The notes beneath the pieces were generated by a model, which saw only the letters and a list, made by a program, of their open reading frames with translations, was not told the origin of the DNA and made no database searches. From positions 1 through 7,561 of the forward strand of contig JACQRE010000163.1 of NCBI GenBank assembly GCA_016206585.1: DNA of 7,561 nt, in the 5' to 3' direction. Numbering within the stretch: the first letter of the stretch is position 1; every line of letters begins with the position of its first letter. Made by a program: the position numbers and the translations under genes. This document shows positions 1 to 5,276 of this stretch, in pieces. This stretch comes from Candidatus Omnitrophota bacterium (GTDB lineage: Bacteria; Omnitrophota; Gorgyraeia; Aquiviventales; Aquiviventaceae).

Positions 1-194
1 GAGCGAAGTCGAAGGGGCGGCGGGGCGTACGGGTTCCGGTTCAGCGCGTTGCCGACGGCGCGGGCCAGCCCGGCATCGCCGAGCTGCTGCGCGACCCACC
101 GGTAGGAGCGGGTCTGCCCCTTCGGGATCCGGCGGACGACGCGGTAGACGGCGGCTTCAAACGGCGTGGGTGCGCGACGGTGTGTTGGTGACAT
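1..194 (-). CDS. Ogt/ATL-type DNA alkyltransferase domain protein, partial
   Basis: This is the 5' part of a gene cut by the left edge; about 60 codons are visible. Reading from ATG at 194-192, the product contains FEAAVYRVVRRIPKGQTRSY, then a V-A-x-x-L-G stretch, R-A-V-G and N-R-N-P. These are the helix-turn-helix landmarks of the O6-alkylguanine-DNA alkyltransferase C-terminal domain (Ogt, Ada, MGMT and the alkyltransferase-like ATL proteins). The protein starts almost directly at this domain, as in short MGMT/ATL proteins. The PCHR (active) or PWHR (ATL) motif should follow N-P within five residues, but the frame instead runs into P-L-R-L-R encoded by a repeat-like edge sequence, so activity cannot be judged. 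A purine-rich AGGGGGG lies just before the ATG. The start overlaps the uvrC 3' end by 38 bp, suggesting translational coupling of two DNA-repair genes. Confidence 0.75.
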   Translation of the reverse strand, partial: MSPTHRRAPTPFEAAVYRVVRRIPKGQTRSYRWVAQQLGDAGLARAVGNALNRNPYAPPPLRLR

Positions 195-1710
195 CGACCC
201 CCCTGATGTTAAAGACGCGAATGGACGGTGTGGCCAGCCGCTCCAGCACCGCTGCAGCGACCTCGGCGCTCACGCGCGCCACGGATGCCACTTCGTCAAC
301 CGGGGCGGCCGCCAGGCGCTTCAGCGACCCGAAATGCGCCAGGAGCCGGGAGGCCTTGTGCCGGCCGATGCCCCGGATCTCGTGCAGCACCGAGGCCGAG
401 ACGCTCCGCCCGCGGAGCCGCCGGTGGTAGGTGATCGCGAACCGGTGCGCTTCGTCGCGGAGGTGCTGGAGCAGGTGCAGGACCGGCGAGGTGGGCAGCA
501 GCACGATCGGCTCCGGGGTGCTGGGCAGGAAGATGTGCTCAAACCGCTTGGCCAGCCCCATGGCCGGCAGGGCGAGCGACAGCGCGGCCAGCTCCTCGCA
601 CGCGGCACTCAGCTGCCCCTTGCCGCCGTCGACCACGATGAGCTCGGGCAGCGGCAACTGCCGGGCGAGGGTGCCGCTGTAGCGCCGCCGGATGATCTCG
701 CGCATCATCCGGTAGTCGTCGATCCCCGGCACCGTCTCGATCCGGAAGCGGCGGTAGTGCGCCTTGTGCGGCTTGCCATCGCTGAAGACGACCATCGAGC
801 CGACGGCGAAGGCGCCGAAGATGTTCGAGACGTCGAACGCCTCGATGCGGCGCGGGACACACGGCAGCTTGAGGGCCGCCTGCAGCTGCTCGAGCGGCCC
901 CGCGGCGAGCGACTTCTCCTTCGCGACGATCACGGAGGTCAGCGCCTGGATTTGATCGCGCAGCCGCGCCGCGTCCTCGAACCGCTGAGCCCTGGCGGCG
1001 CGCGCCATGCGCCGCGACAGGTCGGTCAGCAGCTGATCCCGCTCGCCCCGGAGAAACGCCGCGAGGTCGTCGACGATGCGCTGGTAGCCCGGCGCGGTGA
1101 TGTAGCCAGCACAGGGGGCCAAGCACTGGCCCAGGTGGTACTCCAGGCACGGGCTCTTCGGGAACGTCCGGCACGTCCGCATCGGAAAGACGCGCCGCAA
1201 GAACCGGACCGCCTCGTGCATCAGGCTGGCGTCGGTGTACGGCCCGAAATACCTCGCTCCGTCGTTCGCCCGGCGGCGCGTGACCATGAGCCGGGGGAAC
1301 GGCTCGTGCGTGATCTTCAGCATCGGATACGCCTTGTCGTCGCGGAACGCGACGTTGTAGCGCGGGCGGCACTCTTTGATCAGCTGGGCTTCCAGGAGGA
1401 GGGCTTCCGCTTCAGAGGCGGTCAGGCGCACGTCGAGGCCGGCGACGTGGCGCATCATCTGCGCGATGCGCGGGGACAGGGCGGGTGTCCGGCCTGCCTG
1501 CGCCGCGGCCCCTCGCTTACCACGAGGCGCGGCAGGCAGGCGGAAGTAGGAGCCGACGCGCTTGCGCAGGCTCACCGCTTTGCCGACGTAGAGGAGCCGG
1601 CCCGCGGCGTCCGAGAAGAGATAGACGCCGGGGCGGTCCGGCAGGCGGGCTACTCGCCGGCGGAGCATCGCTGATCGCCGCTGATCAACACGCGGATGTT
1701 CGCTGATCAT
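157..1710 (-). CDS. uvrC: UvrABC excinuclease subunit C, compact form
   Basis: UvrC makes the dual incisions of nucleotide excision repair after UvrA/UvrB recognise damage. Visible in order: a GIY-YIG nuclease domain (G28-V-Y and Y41-V-G); a four-cysteine group C180, C188, C196, C200, matching the iron-sulfur ligands known in UvrC; a UVR motif near residues 232-266 that binds UvrB; the RNase H-like nuclease with D293, D332, D361 and H422 at the catalytic positions; and helix-hairpin-helix repeats near 441-493. Length is 517 residues against about 600 usual. The stretch between UVR and the RNase H-like domain is only about 40 residues, roughly 130 shorter than in E. coli. An extra segment at residues 57-73 is encoded by a palindrome. 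The ATG at 1710 lies in a repeat hairpin; the second ATG at 1668 (M15) gives an N-terminus closer to the family. Neither has a clear Shine-Dalgarno sequence. Confidence 0.93.
   Translation of the reverse strand: MISEHPRVDQRRSAMLRRRVARLPDRPGVYLFSDAAGRLLYVGKAVSLRKRVGSYFRLPAAPRGKRGAAAQAGRTPALSPRIAQMMRHVAGLDVRLTASEAEALLLEAQLIKECRPRYNVAFRDDKAYPMLKITHEPFPRLMVTRRRANDGARYFGPYTDASLMHEAVRFLRRVFPMRTCRTFPKSPCLEYHLGQCLAPCAGYITAPGYQRIVDDLAAFLRGERDQLLTDLSRRMARAARAQRFEDAARLRDQIQALTSVIVAKEKSLAAGPLEQLQAALKLPCVPRRIEAFDVSNIFGAFAVGSMVVFSDGKPHKAHYRRFRIETVPGIDDYRMMREIIRRRYSGTLARQLPLPELIVVDGGKGQLSAACEELAALSLALPAMGLAKRFEHIFLPSTPEPIVLLPTSPVLHLLQHLRDEAHRFAITYHRRLRGRSVSASVLHEIRGIGRHKASRLLAHFGSLKRLAAAPVDEVASVARVSAEVAAAVLERLATPSIRVFNIRGVDVTNTPSRTHAV
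1492..1541. repeat. Palindromic element inserted in frame in uvrC
   Basis: A 50-bp palindrome has perfect 10-bp outer arms (GCCTGCCTGC at 1492-1501, GCAGGCAGGC at 1532-1541). Further pairing is possible between CGCG at 1504-1507 and 1528-1531, and between CCTCG at 1511-1515 and CGAGG at 1523-1527, around a 7-nt loop. It codes for UvrC residues 57-73, rich in A, R, G and P. That is where the protein carries about 15 residues more than E. coli UvrC, between S-Y-F and the helix leading to the E-A-E-A-L-L-L-E motif. The coincidence of palindrome and protein insertion suggests a tolerated coding insertion of a repeat element. Confidence 0.7.
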
Positions 1711-1738
1711 CGGCGGGAATCCGCGTTGCTATCAGCGG
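1678..1738. repeat. Imperfect palindrome spanning murJ stop and uvrC start
   Basis: ATCAGCGG (1731-1738) pairs with CCGCTGAT (1678-1685), and ATCCGCGT (1719-1726) pairs with ACGCGGAT (1690-1697). A 4-by-4 internal mismatch separates the two 8-bp stems, and a 21-nt loop lies between the inner arms. The word ATCAGCG, or its near relative ATCCGCG, recurs several times at spacings near 10 bp on the minus strand. The element holds the murJ stop codon in one arm and the first uvrC ATG in the loop. The last residues of MurJ and the first 14 of the uvrC reading frame are therefore repeat-derived. It could influence murJ-uvrC readthrough or uvrC translation. Confidence 0.6.
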
Positions 1739-3306
1739 TCATCGGCGACCGAAGGGGTCGTGGCTTGGTGACGGAGCCATCGGAAGACGGACGAGAGTTC
1801 CTGGACGCCGATCAGCCTGCAGGCGGCGGCGTAGAGCAGGCAGCCCGCGGCGATCACCAGCGGAAGCCCCAGCCAGGGGGGCAGCGCAGCGCCCGCGTGC
1901 TGCCAGAGGAGCCGGCAGCCGACGCCCATGAGGAGCGACGCGGCCGTCATGCGCGCCAGCGAACCGCGCACCAGTCCCAAGATCGGCCGGTCCAGCCGCT
2001 CCTCCATGCGGCGGAGGAGCCGGTAGCCGTTGATGGTGTTCGTCACCGACGCCGCCAGGGCGAGCCCCATGATGCGCAGCGGCCACATGAGGGCCACGCT
2101 CAGGAGGGCGTTGAGCACCATCGCCTCGACGGCGAGCCGGACCGGCGCGCGGGTTTCCCGCAGCGCGTAGAAGGCCCCGGTCAGGCTCTTGCTCAGGGAA
2201 AACGCCAGCAGGCCCGGCGCGTAGCACAGCAGCGCCTGGGCGGTCATGACGGTCGCCCCGTGGTCGAACGCGCCCCGTTCGAACAGCCCGCCGATGATCG
2301 GAAACGCTAGCACCATCAGGCCGACCGCCGAGGGGATCACCACGAAGCCCACCATGCGGATCACCGACAGCAGCGTGGCGTGGAACGCCGTGAGGTCGCC
2401 GTGCGCGGCCTGCTCGGAGAGCAGCGGCAGGCTGGCCTGGGCTGAGGCGGTTCCGAAGACGGCGAGCGGCAGCTGCACCAGCCGGTTCGCGAAGTAGAGT
2501 GCCGCCACCGCCCCCTGCCCGACGACCGCCGACAGCGAGGCCAGCGCCGTGTCGACCAGGACGCTGACCTGGTACACCCCCGAGCCTACCATCCGCGGCC
2601 CGAGCAGCCGGAGGATCTCTTTGGAGCCCGGATGGCGCCAGCGCCAGGCCCACCGGAACCCCAGCCGGACGGCGACGGGCAGCTGGATCGCCAGCTGGAT
2701 CGCGCCGCCGATCATGACCCCGACGGTCAGCGCCACGACCCCGGGGTCCGCCCGCGGCACGAACCACAGGCACGCGGCGATCATGGCCATGTTCAGGATC
2801 GCGGGGCCGAGCGCCGGGACGGCGAAGTGGCGGAGGCTGTTCAACAGCCCCATGAAGTAGGCCCACAGCCCGACGAGCGTGATGAACGGAAAGAGGATGC
2901 GGGTCAGCCGGACGGTGAGCGCGAACTTCTCCGGCTCGGCGGCGAACCCCGGCGCGATGAGACGGACGATGAACGGAGCGCCCAGCGCGCCGGAGAGCCC
3001 CAGCGCGCAGAGCAGCACGAGCAGCCGGGTCAAGAGCGCCTGGCTGAGACGCCAGAATTCTCCGGGCTCGCCTTTCGCGCGGTACCAGCTCAACACCGGC
3101 ACGAAGGCGCTGGTCACCGCCCCTTCCGCGACCAGATCCCGCAGGAGGTTGGGCAGCCGGAAGGCCACGACGAAGGCCTGCGCCTGGGCGGTCGTGCCGA
3201 AGAGGCCGGCCAGGAGCAGATCCCGGACGAACCCCAGGATCCGGCTGAGGCCGGTCGCCAGCGCCAGGACCCCCGTCGAGCGGGCGATGCGGCTTGAGGC
3301 GCTCAT
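1732..3306 (-). CDS. murJ: MurJ lipid II flippase
   Basis: This is an inner-membrane MOP-superfamily transporter that moves lipid II to the periplasmic face for peptidoglycan synthesis. The 524-residue product is hydrophobic throughout and has the family signatures: S-R-I-L-G-F-V-R-D near residues 21-29 (R22 and R28 match functionally essential arginines of E. coli MurJ), L-P-N-L-L-R at 51-56 (R56 matches R52), and N-R-L at 274-276 (R275 matches R270). Length agrees with E. coli MurJ (511). The position of E. coli D39 appears to be Q43 here. I chose ATG 3306 because the protein then starts with the usual short N-terminus; a longer in-frame start at 3390 would overlap rpsT. No strong Shine-Dalgarno is visible. 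It is divergent from rpsT across 69 bp and 21 bp upstream of uvrC. Confidence 0.94.
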   Translation of the reverse strand: MSASSRIARSTGVLALATGLSRILGFVRDLLLAGLFGTTAQAQAFVVAFRLPNLLRDLVAEGAVTSAFVPVLSWYRAKGEPGEFWRLSQALLTRLLVLLCALGLSGALGAPFIVRLIAPGFAAEPEKFALTVRLTRILFPFITLVGLWAYFMGLLNSLRHFAVPALGPAILNMAMIAACLWFVPRADPGVVALTVGVMIGGAIQLAIQLPVAVRLGFRWAWRWRHPGSKEILRLLGPRMVGSGVYQVSVLVDTALASLSAVVGQGAVAALYFANRLVQLPLAVFGTASAQASLPLLSEQAAHGDLTAFHATLLSVIRMVGFVVIPSAVGLMVLAFPIIGGLFERGAFDHGATVMTAQALLCYAPGLLAFSLSKSLTGAFYALRETRAPVRLAVEAMVLNALLSVALMWPLRIMGLALAASVTNTINGYRLLRRMEERLDRPILGLVRGSLARMTAASLLMGVGCRLLWQHAGAALPPWLGLPLVIAAGCLLYAAACRLIGVQELSSVFRWLRHQATTPSVADDR

Positions 3307-3324
3307 CGGCGTCGAGGAATGGTA

Positions 3325-3352
3325 TTGCAAAGGCTGGGGTTCATGGTAGAAT
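3325..3352 (+). promoter_or_regulatory. Sigma-70-type promoter of rpsT
   Basis: A -35 box TTGCAA (3325-3330) and a -10 box TAGAAT (3347-3352) are separated by 16 bp, with an extended -10 TG at 3344-3345. Transcription would start near 3359, giving a leader of only about 16 nt before the rpsT start. It sits in the 69-bp gap between the divergent murJ and rpsT genes. Confidence 0.65.
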
Positions 3353-3362
3353 GGGCGCTTCC

Positions 3363-3369
3363 AAGGAGG
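3363..3369 (+). promoter_or_regulatory. Shine-Dalgarno sequence deciding the rpsT start
   Basis: AAGGAGG lies 6 nt before ATG 3376, the strongest ribosome-binding site in the window. It rules out the upstream in-frame ATG at 3319, which has no such site and would add 19 residues foreign to S20. Confidence 0.85.
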
Positions 3370-3375
3370 CACGGA

Positions 3376-3645
3376 ATGCCAATCAAGCACGCCGCGTTAA
3401 AGCAAATCCGGAAGGATCGCAAGCGCCGGGAGCGGAACCAAGCGCTCCGCTCGGAACTGAAGACGGTCACCAAGCGGCTTCTCAGCCTGCTGCACGCGAA
3501 GAAGCTCGAGGAGGCCGGCCAGCTGATCCGCGTCGTCGCGAAGAAGTACGACCATGCGGCCTCGCGGCACATCATCCACCGCAACACCGCGGCGCGGTAC
3601 AAATCCCGCCTCATGCGCCGCCTCAACAGCACCTCTTCAAAGTAA
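3376..3645 (+). CDS. rpsT: 30S ribosomal protein S20
   Basis: S20 binds 16S rRNA and is needed for small-subunit assembly. The 89-residue product is very basic and helical and has the family landmarks: M-P-I-K-H-A-A at the N-terminus, N-Q-A-L-R-S-x-L-K-T at 21-30, and I-H-R-N-T-A-A-R-Y-K-S-R-L near 67-79. Length is normal for S20 (about 87-90). It is the only plus-strand gene here, with its own extended -10 promoter and a strong AAGGAGG. In clusters of the lptE-holA-rpsT-murJ type that I know from Desulfobacterota, rpsT is usually co-directional, so this gene appears inverted. Its stop codon is 8 bp before a palindromic element shared with the convergent holA. Confidence 0.95.
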   Translation: MPIKHAALKQIRKDRKRRERNQALRSELKTVTKRLLSLLHAKKLEEAGQLIRVVAKKYDHAASRHIIHRNTAARYKSRLMRRLNSTSSK

Positions 3646-3653
3646 CGCTCTCG

Positions 3654-3760
3654 CGTAACGTTTAACGTGTAACGTGAAACGTAACTCGCAACGACCTCGC
3701 GGAACAAGAAGAGTGGCCTTGGTGATTTCCGTTACACGTTAAACGTTCCACGTTACACGA
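3654..3760 (+). repeat. Heptamer-array palindromic element, copy 1
   Basis: This element of about 107 bp lies between convergent rpsT and holA. The left arm has three units of a 7-bp word (CGTTTAA, CGTGTAA, CGTGAAA) bordered by CGTAA. The right arm is the same word array inverted. AACGTTTAACGTGTAACG (3657-3674) is perfectly complementary to 3730-3747, an 18-bp inverted repeat with a 55-nt spacer. The core (3686-3731) is similar to that of copy 2 near 4578-4621. The right arm reaches into holA: the holA stop codon (3755-3753) is the TAA of a heptamer unit. It could act as a bidirectional transcript end, but there is no T-tract typical of an intrinsic terminator. Confidence 0.8.
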
Positions 3761-4520
3761 CGGTTGGCTCGCCGTTCCGACATATTTCAATGACGAGTTC
3801 CTCGATAGCGAGCTCTGCAATGGTCCGGCCGCTTTTCGCATCCACGTCCAGCTGCCAGCACCGCTCCAGCAGTTGCTGGAGCGACTCCAACGGCCGCCGC
3901 GCCACCTCCCCCTGCACCCGCTCGACCTGCCATGGCTTCAAGCCCGTCACCTGGGCGATCCGCTCGGTGCCCCACCCCGCGCCGGACAACCGTTTGACTG
4001 ACACCCATCGCTGGAGCTGCCAGGCAACCAGCCCCAGCAACTCCAGCGGCTCCTTGCCCGCCAGCAGCTGGTCATGCAGCGACGCCAGCGCCCCGCCCGC
4101 ATCCCGCGTGCCGAGCGCATCGGTGAGCGCGAACGGCTTGGCCGCGATCGTGTTCCGTCCCACAAACCGCTCCGTCGCCACCGAGGCCGCCGCGTGGGAG
4201 AGCGCGTGGCGCACGCTCAGCTCCGTTTCCACGAGCAGGACCAGGCACGCGCTCTTCGCGATGACCCCGGCGTGCTGCAGCAGGGCGGCCACGCACGCCT
4301 GATCCAGCCGGTGCGCCTGGTCCACGACGACGAGCCGCAAGGAGCTGAGGGCCGGCTGCTGCCGGCACAGCGCGATCAGCTCGGCTCCCCGGACCTGCGC
4401 GCCGTCGAGGTGGTGGCGGTCGAGCGGCTGCACGGTGAGCGAGCGTTCGAGGGCTTGGATGCGCTGGAGCTTGCCGGCCCGGTCCGGGCCGAGGAACAGG
4501 TGGATCCCGCGCGGAGACAT
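3753..4520 (-). CDS. holA: DNA polymerase III delta subunit, compact
   Basis: Delta is the wrench of the clamp loader that opens the beta sliding clamp. The N-terminus has a degenerate nucleotide-fold start (H-L-F-L-G-P-D-R near 7-14), then L-R-L-V-V-V-D near 61-67, the usual loader strand pattern. The C-terminal collar domain is clearest: F-A-L-T-D-A-L near 130-136, L-L-A-G-K-E-P-L-E-L-L near 152-162, and W-Q-L-D-V-D-A-K-S-G-R near 222-232. The protein has 255 residues against about 340 usual. The missing part is the middle region that normally holds the K-L-x-x-Y helix before the collar. No Shine-Dalgarno precedes ATG 4520; a small hairpin (4525-4539) lies there instead. Inverted copies of one repeat element flank the gene, and the downstream one provides its stop codon. 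Confidence 0.85.
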   Translation of the reverse strand: MSPRGIHLFLGPDRAGKLQRIQALERSLTVQPLDRHHLDGAQVRGAELIALCRQQPALSSLRLVVVDQAHRLDQACVAALLQHAGVIAKSACLVLLVETELSVRHALSHAAASVATERFVGRNTIAAKPFALTDALGTRDAGGALASLHDQLLAGKEPLELLGLVAWQLQRWVSVKRLSGAGWGTERIAQVTGLKPWQVERVQGEVARRPLESLQQLLERCWQLDVDAKSGRTIAELAIEELVIEICRNGEPTVV

Positions 4521-4540
4521 GAGAGGATTGAAAAAATCCC

Positions 4541-4656
4541 TTCGTGTAACGTGTAACGTGTAACGTTTAACGTGAAACGGAAATCGCCAAATCCATTCTT
4601 TTTTCTGCGAGGCTCTTGCGACTTCCGTTACACGTTACACGTTAAACGTTCCACGA
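4541..4656 (-). repeat. Heptamer-array palindromic element, copy 2
   Basis: This second copy lies between lptE and holA, inverted relative to copy 1. On the plus strand, 4543-4577 is five consecutive 7-bp units: CGTGTAA three times, then CGTTTAA and CGTGAAA. The opposite arm (4626-4653) has the inverted units. TAACGTGTAACGTGTAACG (4547-4565) is perfectly complementary to 4626-4644. Read on the minus strand, the arms and core line up with copy 1 unit by unit; the core keeps TCGCAA, CCTCGC, TTGG and GATTTCCG, about three quarters identical by eye with a small indel. One arm has an extra heptamer relative to copy 1. The 154-bp lptE-holA gap is almost entirely this element. Confidence 0.8.
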
Positions 4657-4674
4657 CATCACGACACCTAGTGT

Positions 4675-5229
4675 TTACCAGTTCTCGACGGATCTCTCGA
4701 CGATGCGGCGGGCCAGGTCCGTGATCGCCCGGTCCAGCGCCCGGGCCTCCGACTCGGCGTTCGCCCCGAGCGCGAAGTACGTCGTGTCGCCGACAAAGCG
4801 GTCCTCCTGCCACAACAGCGTGTTCGTCGTCTGATCGTAGAACTGGAGGCGGACCGCGAGGTTGAGCCGCCACTCCTCCACCTGCTGCGACGCGCTGTAC
4901 CGCAGGGCGTCCCGGTGGAAATCGATCAGCTCGCCCTCCAGGCGGCAGTCGGCCCGTTCGGCCTGCGTGGGACGCAGGAGCCCGGTGAACTGGTAGCGGT
5001 CGATCACCTCGTTCGTCAGGTCGACTTCCATCTGGTGGCGATAGATGGGGAACCGTTCGTGGCCGCTGGTGAGCTGGGTGACGTCGATCTTGTTGATGAA
5101 GGGTTTGACGTAGACCGTTTTGAGGTGGGTGGCGATCCCGGGTCGCGTCGTGTATCCGCACCCCGCAGACCAGAGACAGGAAACCAGAGACAGGACACCG
5201 CACACCACGATCGGGGAAAACCGGCGCAT
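4675..5229 (-). CDS. lptE: LptE-like LPS-assembly lipoprotein
   Basis: LptE plugs the LptD barrel and helps insert LPS in the outer leaflet. The 184-residue product starts with M-R-R and a hydrophobic segment. Then comes a lipoprotein cysteine followed by G-Y (C24-G-Y), as in LptE proteins, and a V-Y-V-K-P-F strand near 39-44. The rest matches the LptE pattern of a beta-alpha fold: helix with E-V-D-L-T-N-E-V-I-D near 68-77, C-R-L-E-G-E-L strand near 95-101, and a closing helix near 159-180. C18 (L-V-S-C) is a better formal lipobox than C24 (S-A-G-C). The start codon and signal peptide are embedded in a GAGAC-heptamer palindrome. ATG 5229 was preferred over 5331, which overlaps the upstream gene and adds nothing LptE-like. 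No clear Shine-Dalgarno is seen. Confidence 0.82.
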   Translation of the reverse strand: MRRFSPIVVCGVLSLVSCLWSAGCGYTTRPGIATHLKTVYVKPFINKIDVTQLTSGHERFPIYRHQMEVDLTNEVIDRYQFTGLLRPTQAERADCRLEGELIDFHRDALRYSASQQVEEWRLNLAVRLQFYDQTTNTLLWQEDRFVGDTTYFALGANAESEARALDRAITDLARRIVERSVENW

Positions 5230-5267
5230 GCTGATCTCGAGTCTCAGGTCTCCAGTCTCATGTCTGA
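5166..5267. repeat. GAGAC heptamer-array palindrome over the lptE start
   Basis: On the plus strand, 5166-5200 is five 7-bp units with core GA(G/A/C)AC, including GAGACAG twice in a 14-bp period; CCAGAGACAGG is repeated exactly at 5170-5180 and 5184-5194. On the minus strand, 5267-5233 is another array of 7-bp units with core GAGAC (two copies of TGAGACT, with GGAGACC and CGAGATC). The two arrays are inverted around a 32-bp core (5201-5232) that contains the lptE ATG. The left array encodes most of the LptE signal peptide (residues 10-21). The design copies the holA-flanking elements with a different word. Confidence 0.65.
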
Positions 5268-5276
5268 GCGTGGTGC

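Noticed and set aside
166..1674. Long plus-strand open frame opposite uvrC
   Set aside because: It mirrors the uvrC codon pattern in GC-rich DNA, is Arg/Gly/Pro/Gln-rich, and resembles no family; UvrC is unmistakable on the other strand.
3307..3390. 28-residue N-terminal extension of MurJ
   Set aside because: It runs through the rpsT promoter and start on the opposite strand and adds residues absent from MurJ proteins.
3646..3752. Classic bidirectional intrinsic terminator between rpsT and holA
   Set aside because: The 18-bp inverted repeat has a 55-nt spacer, AT-rich arms and no T-tract, so it does not fit the standard form, although transcripts may still end there.
4541..4656. Heptamer arrays as a CRISPR array
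   Set aside because: Units are 7 bp and contiguous with no spacers; the arrays are inverted around a core, and there are no cas genes.
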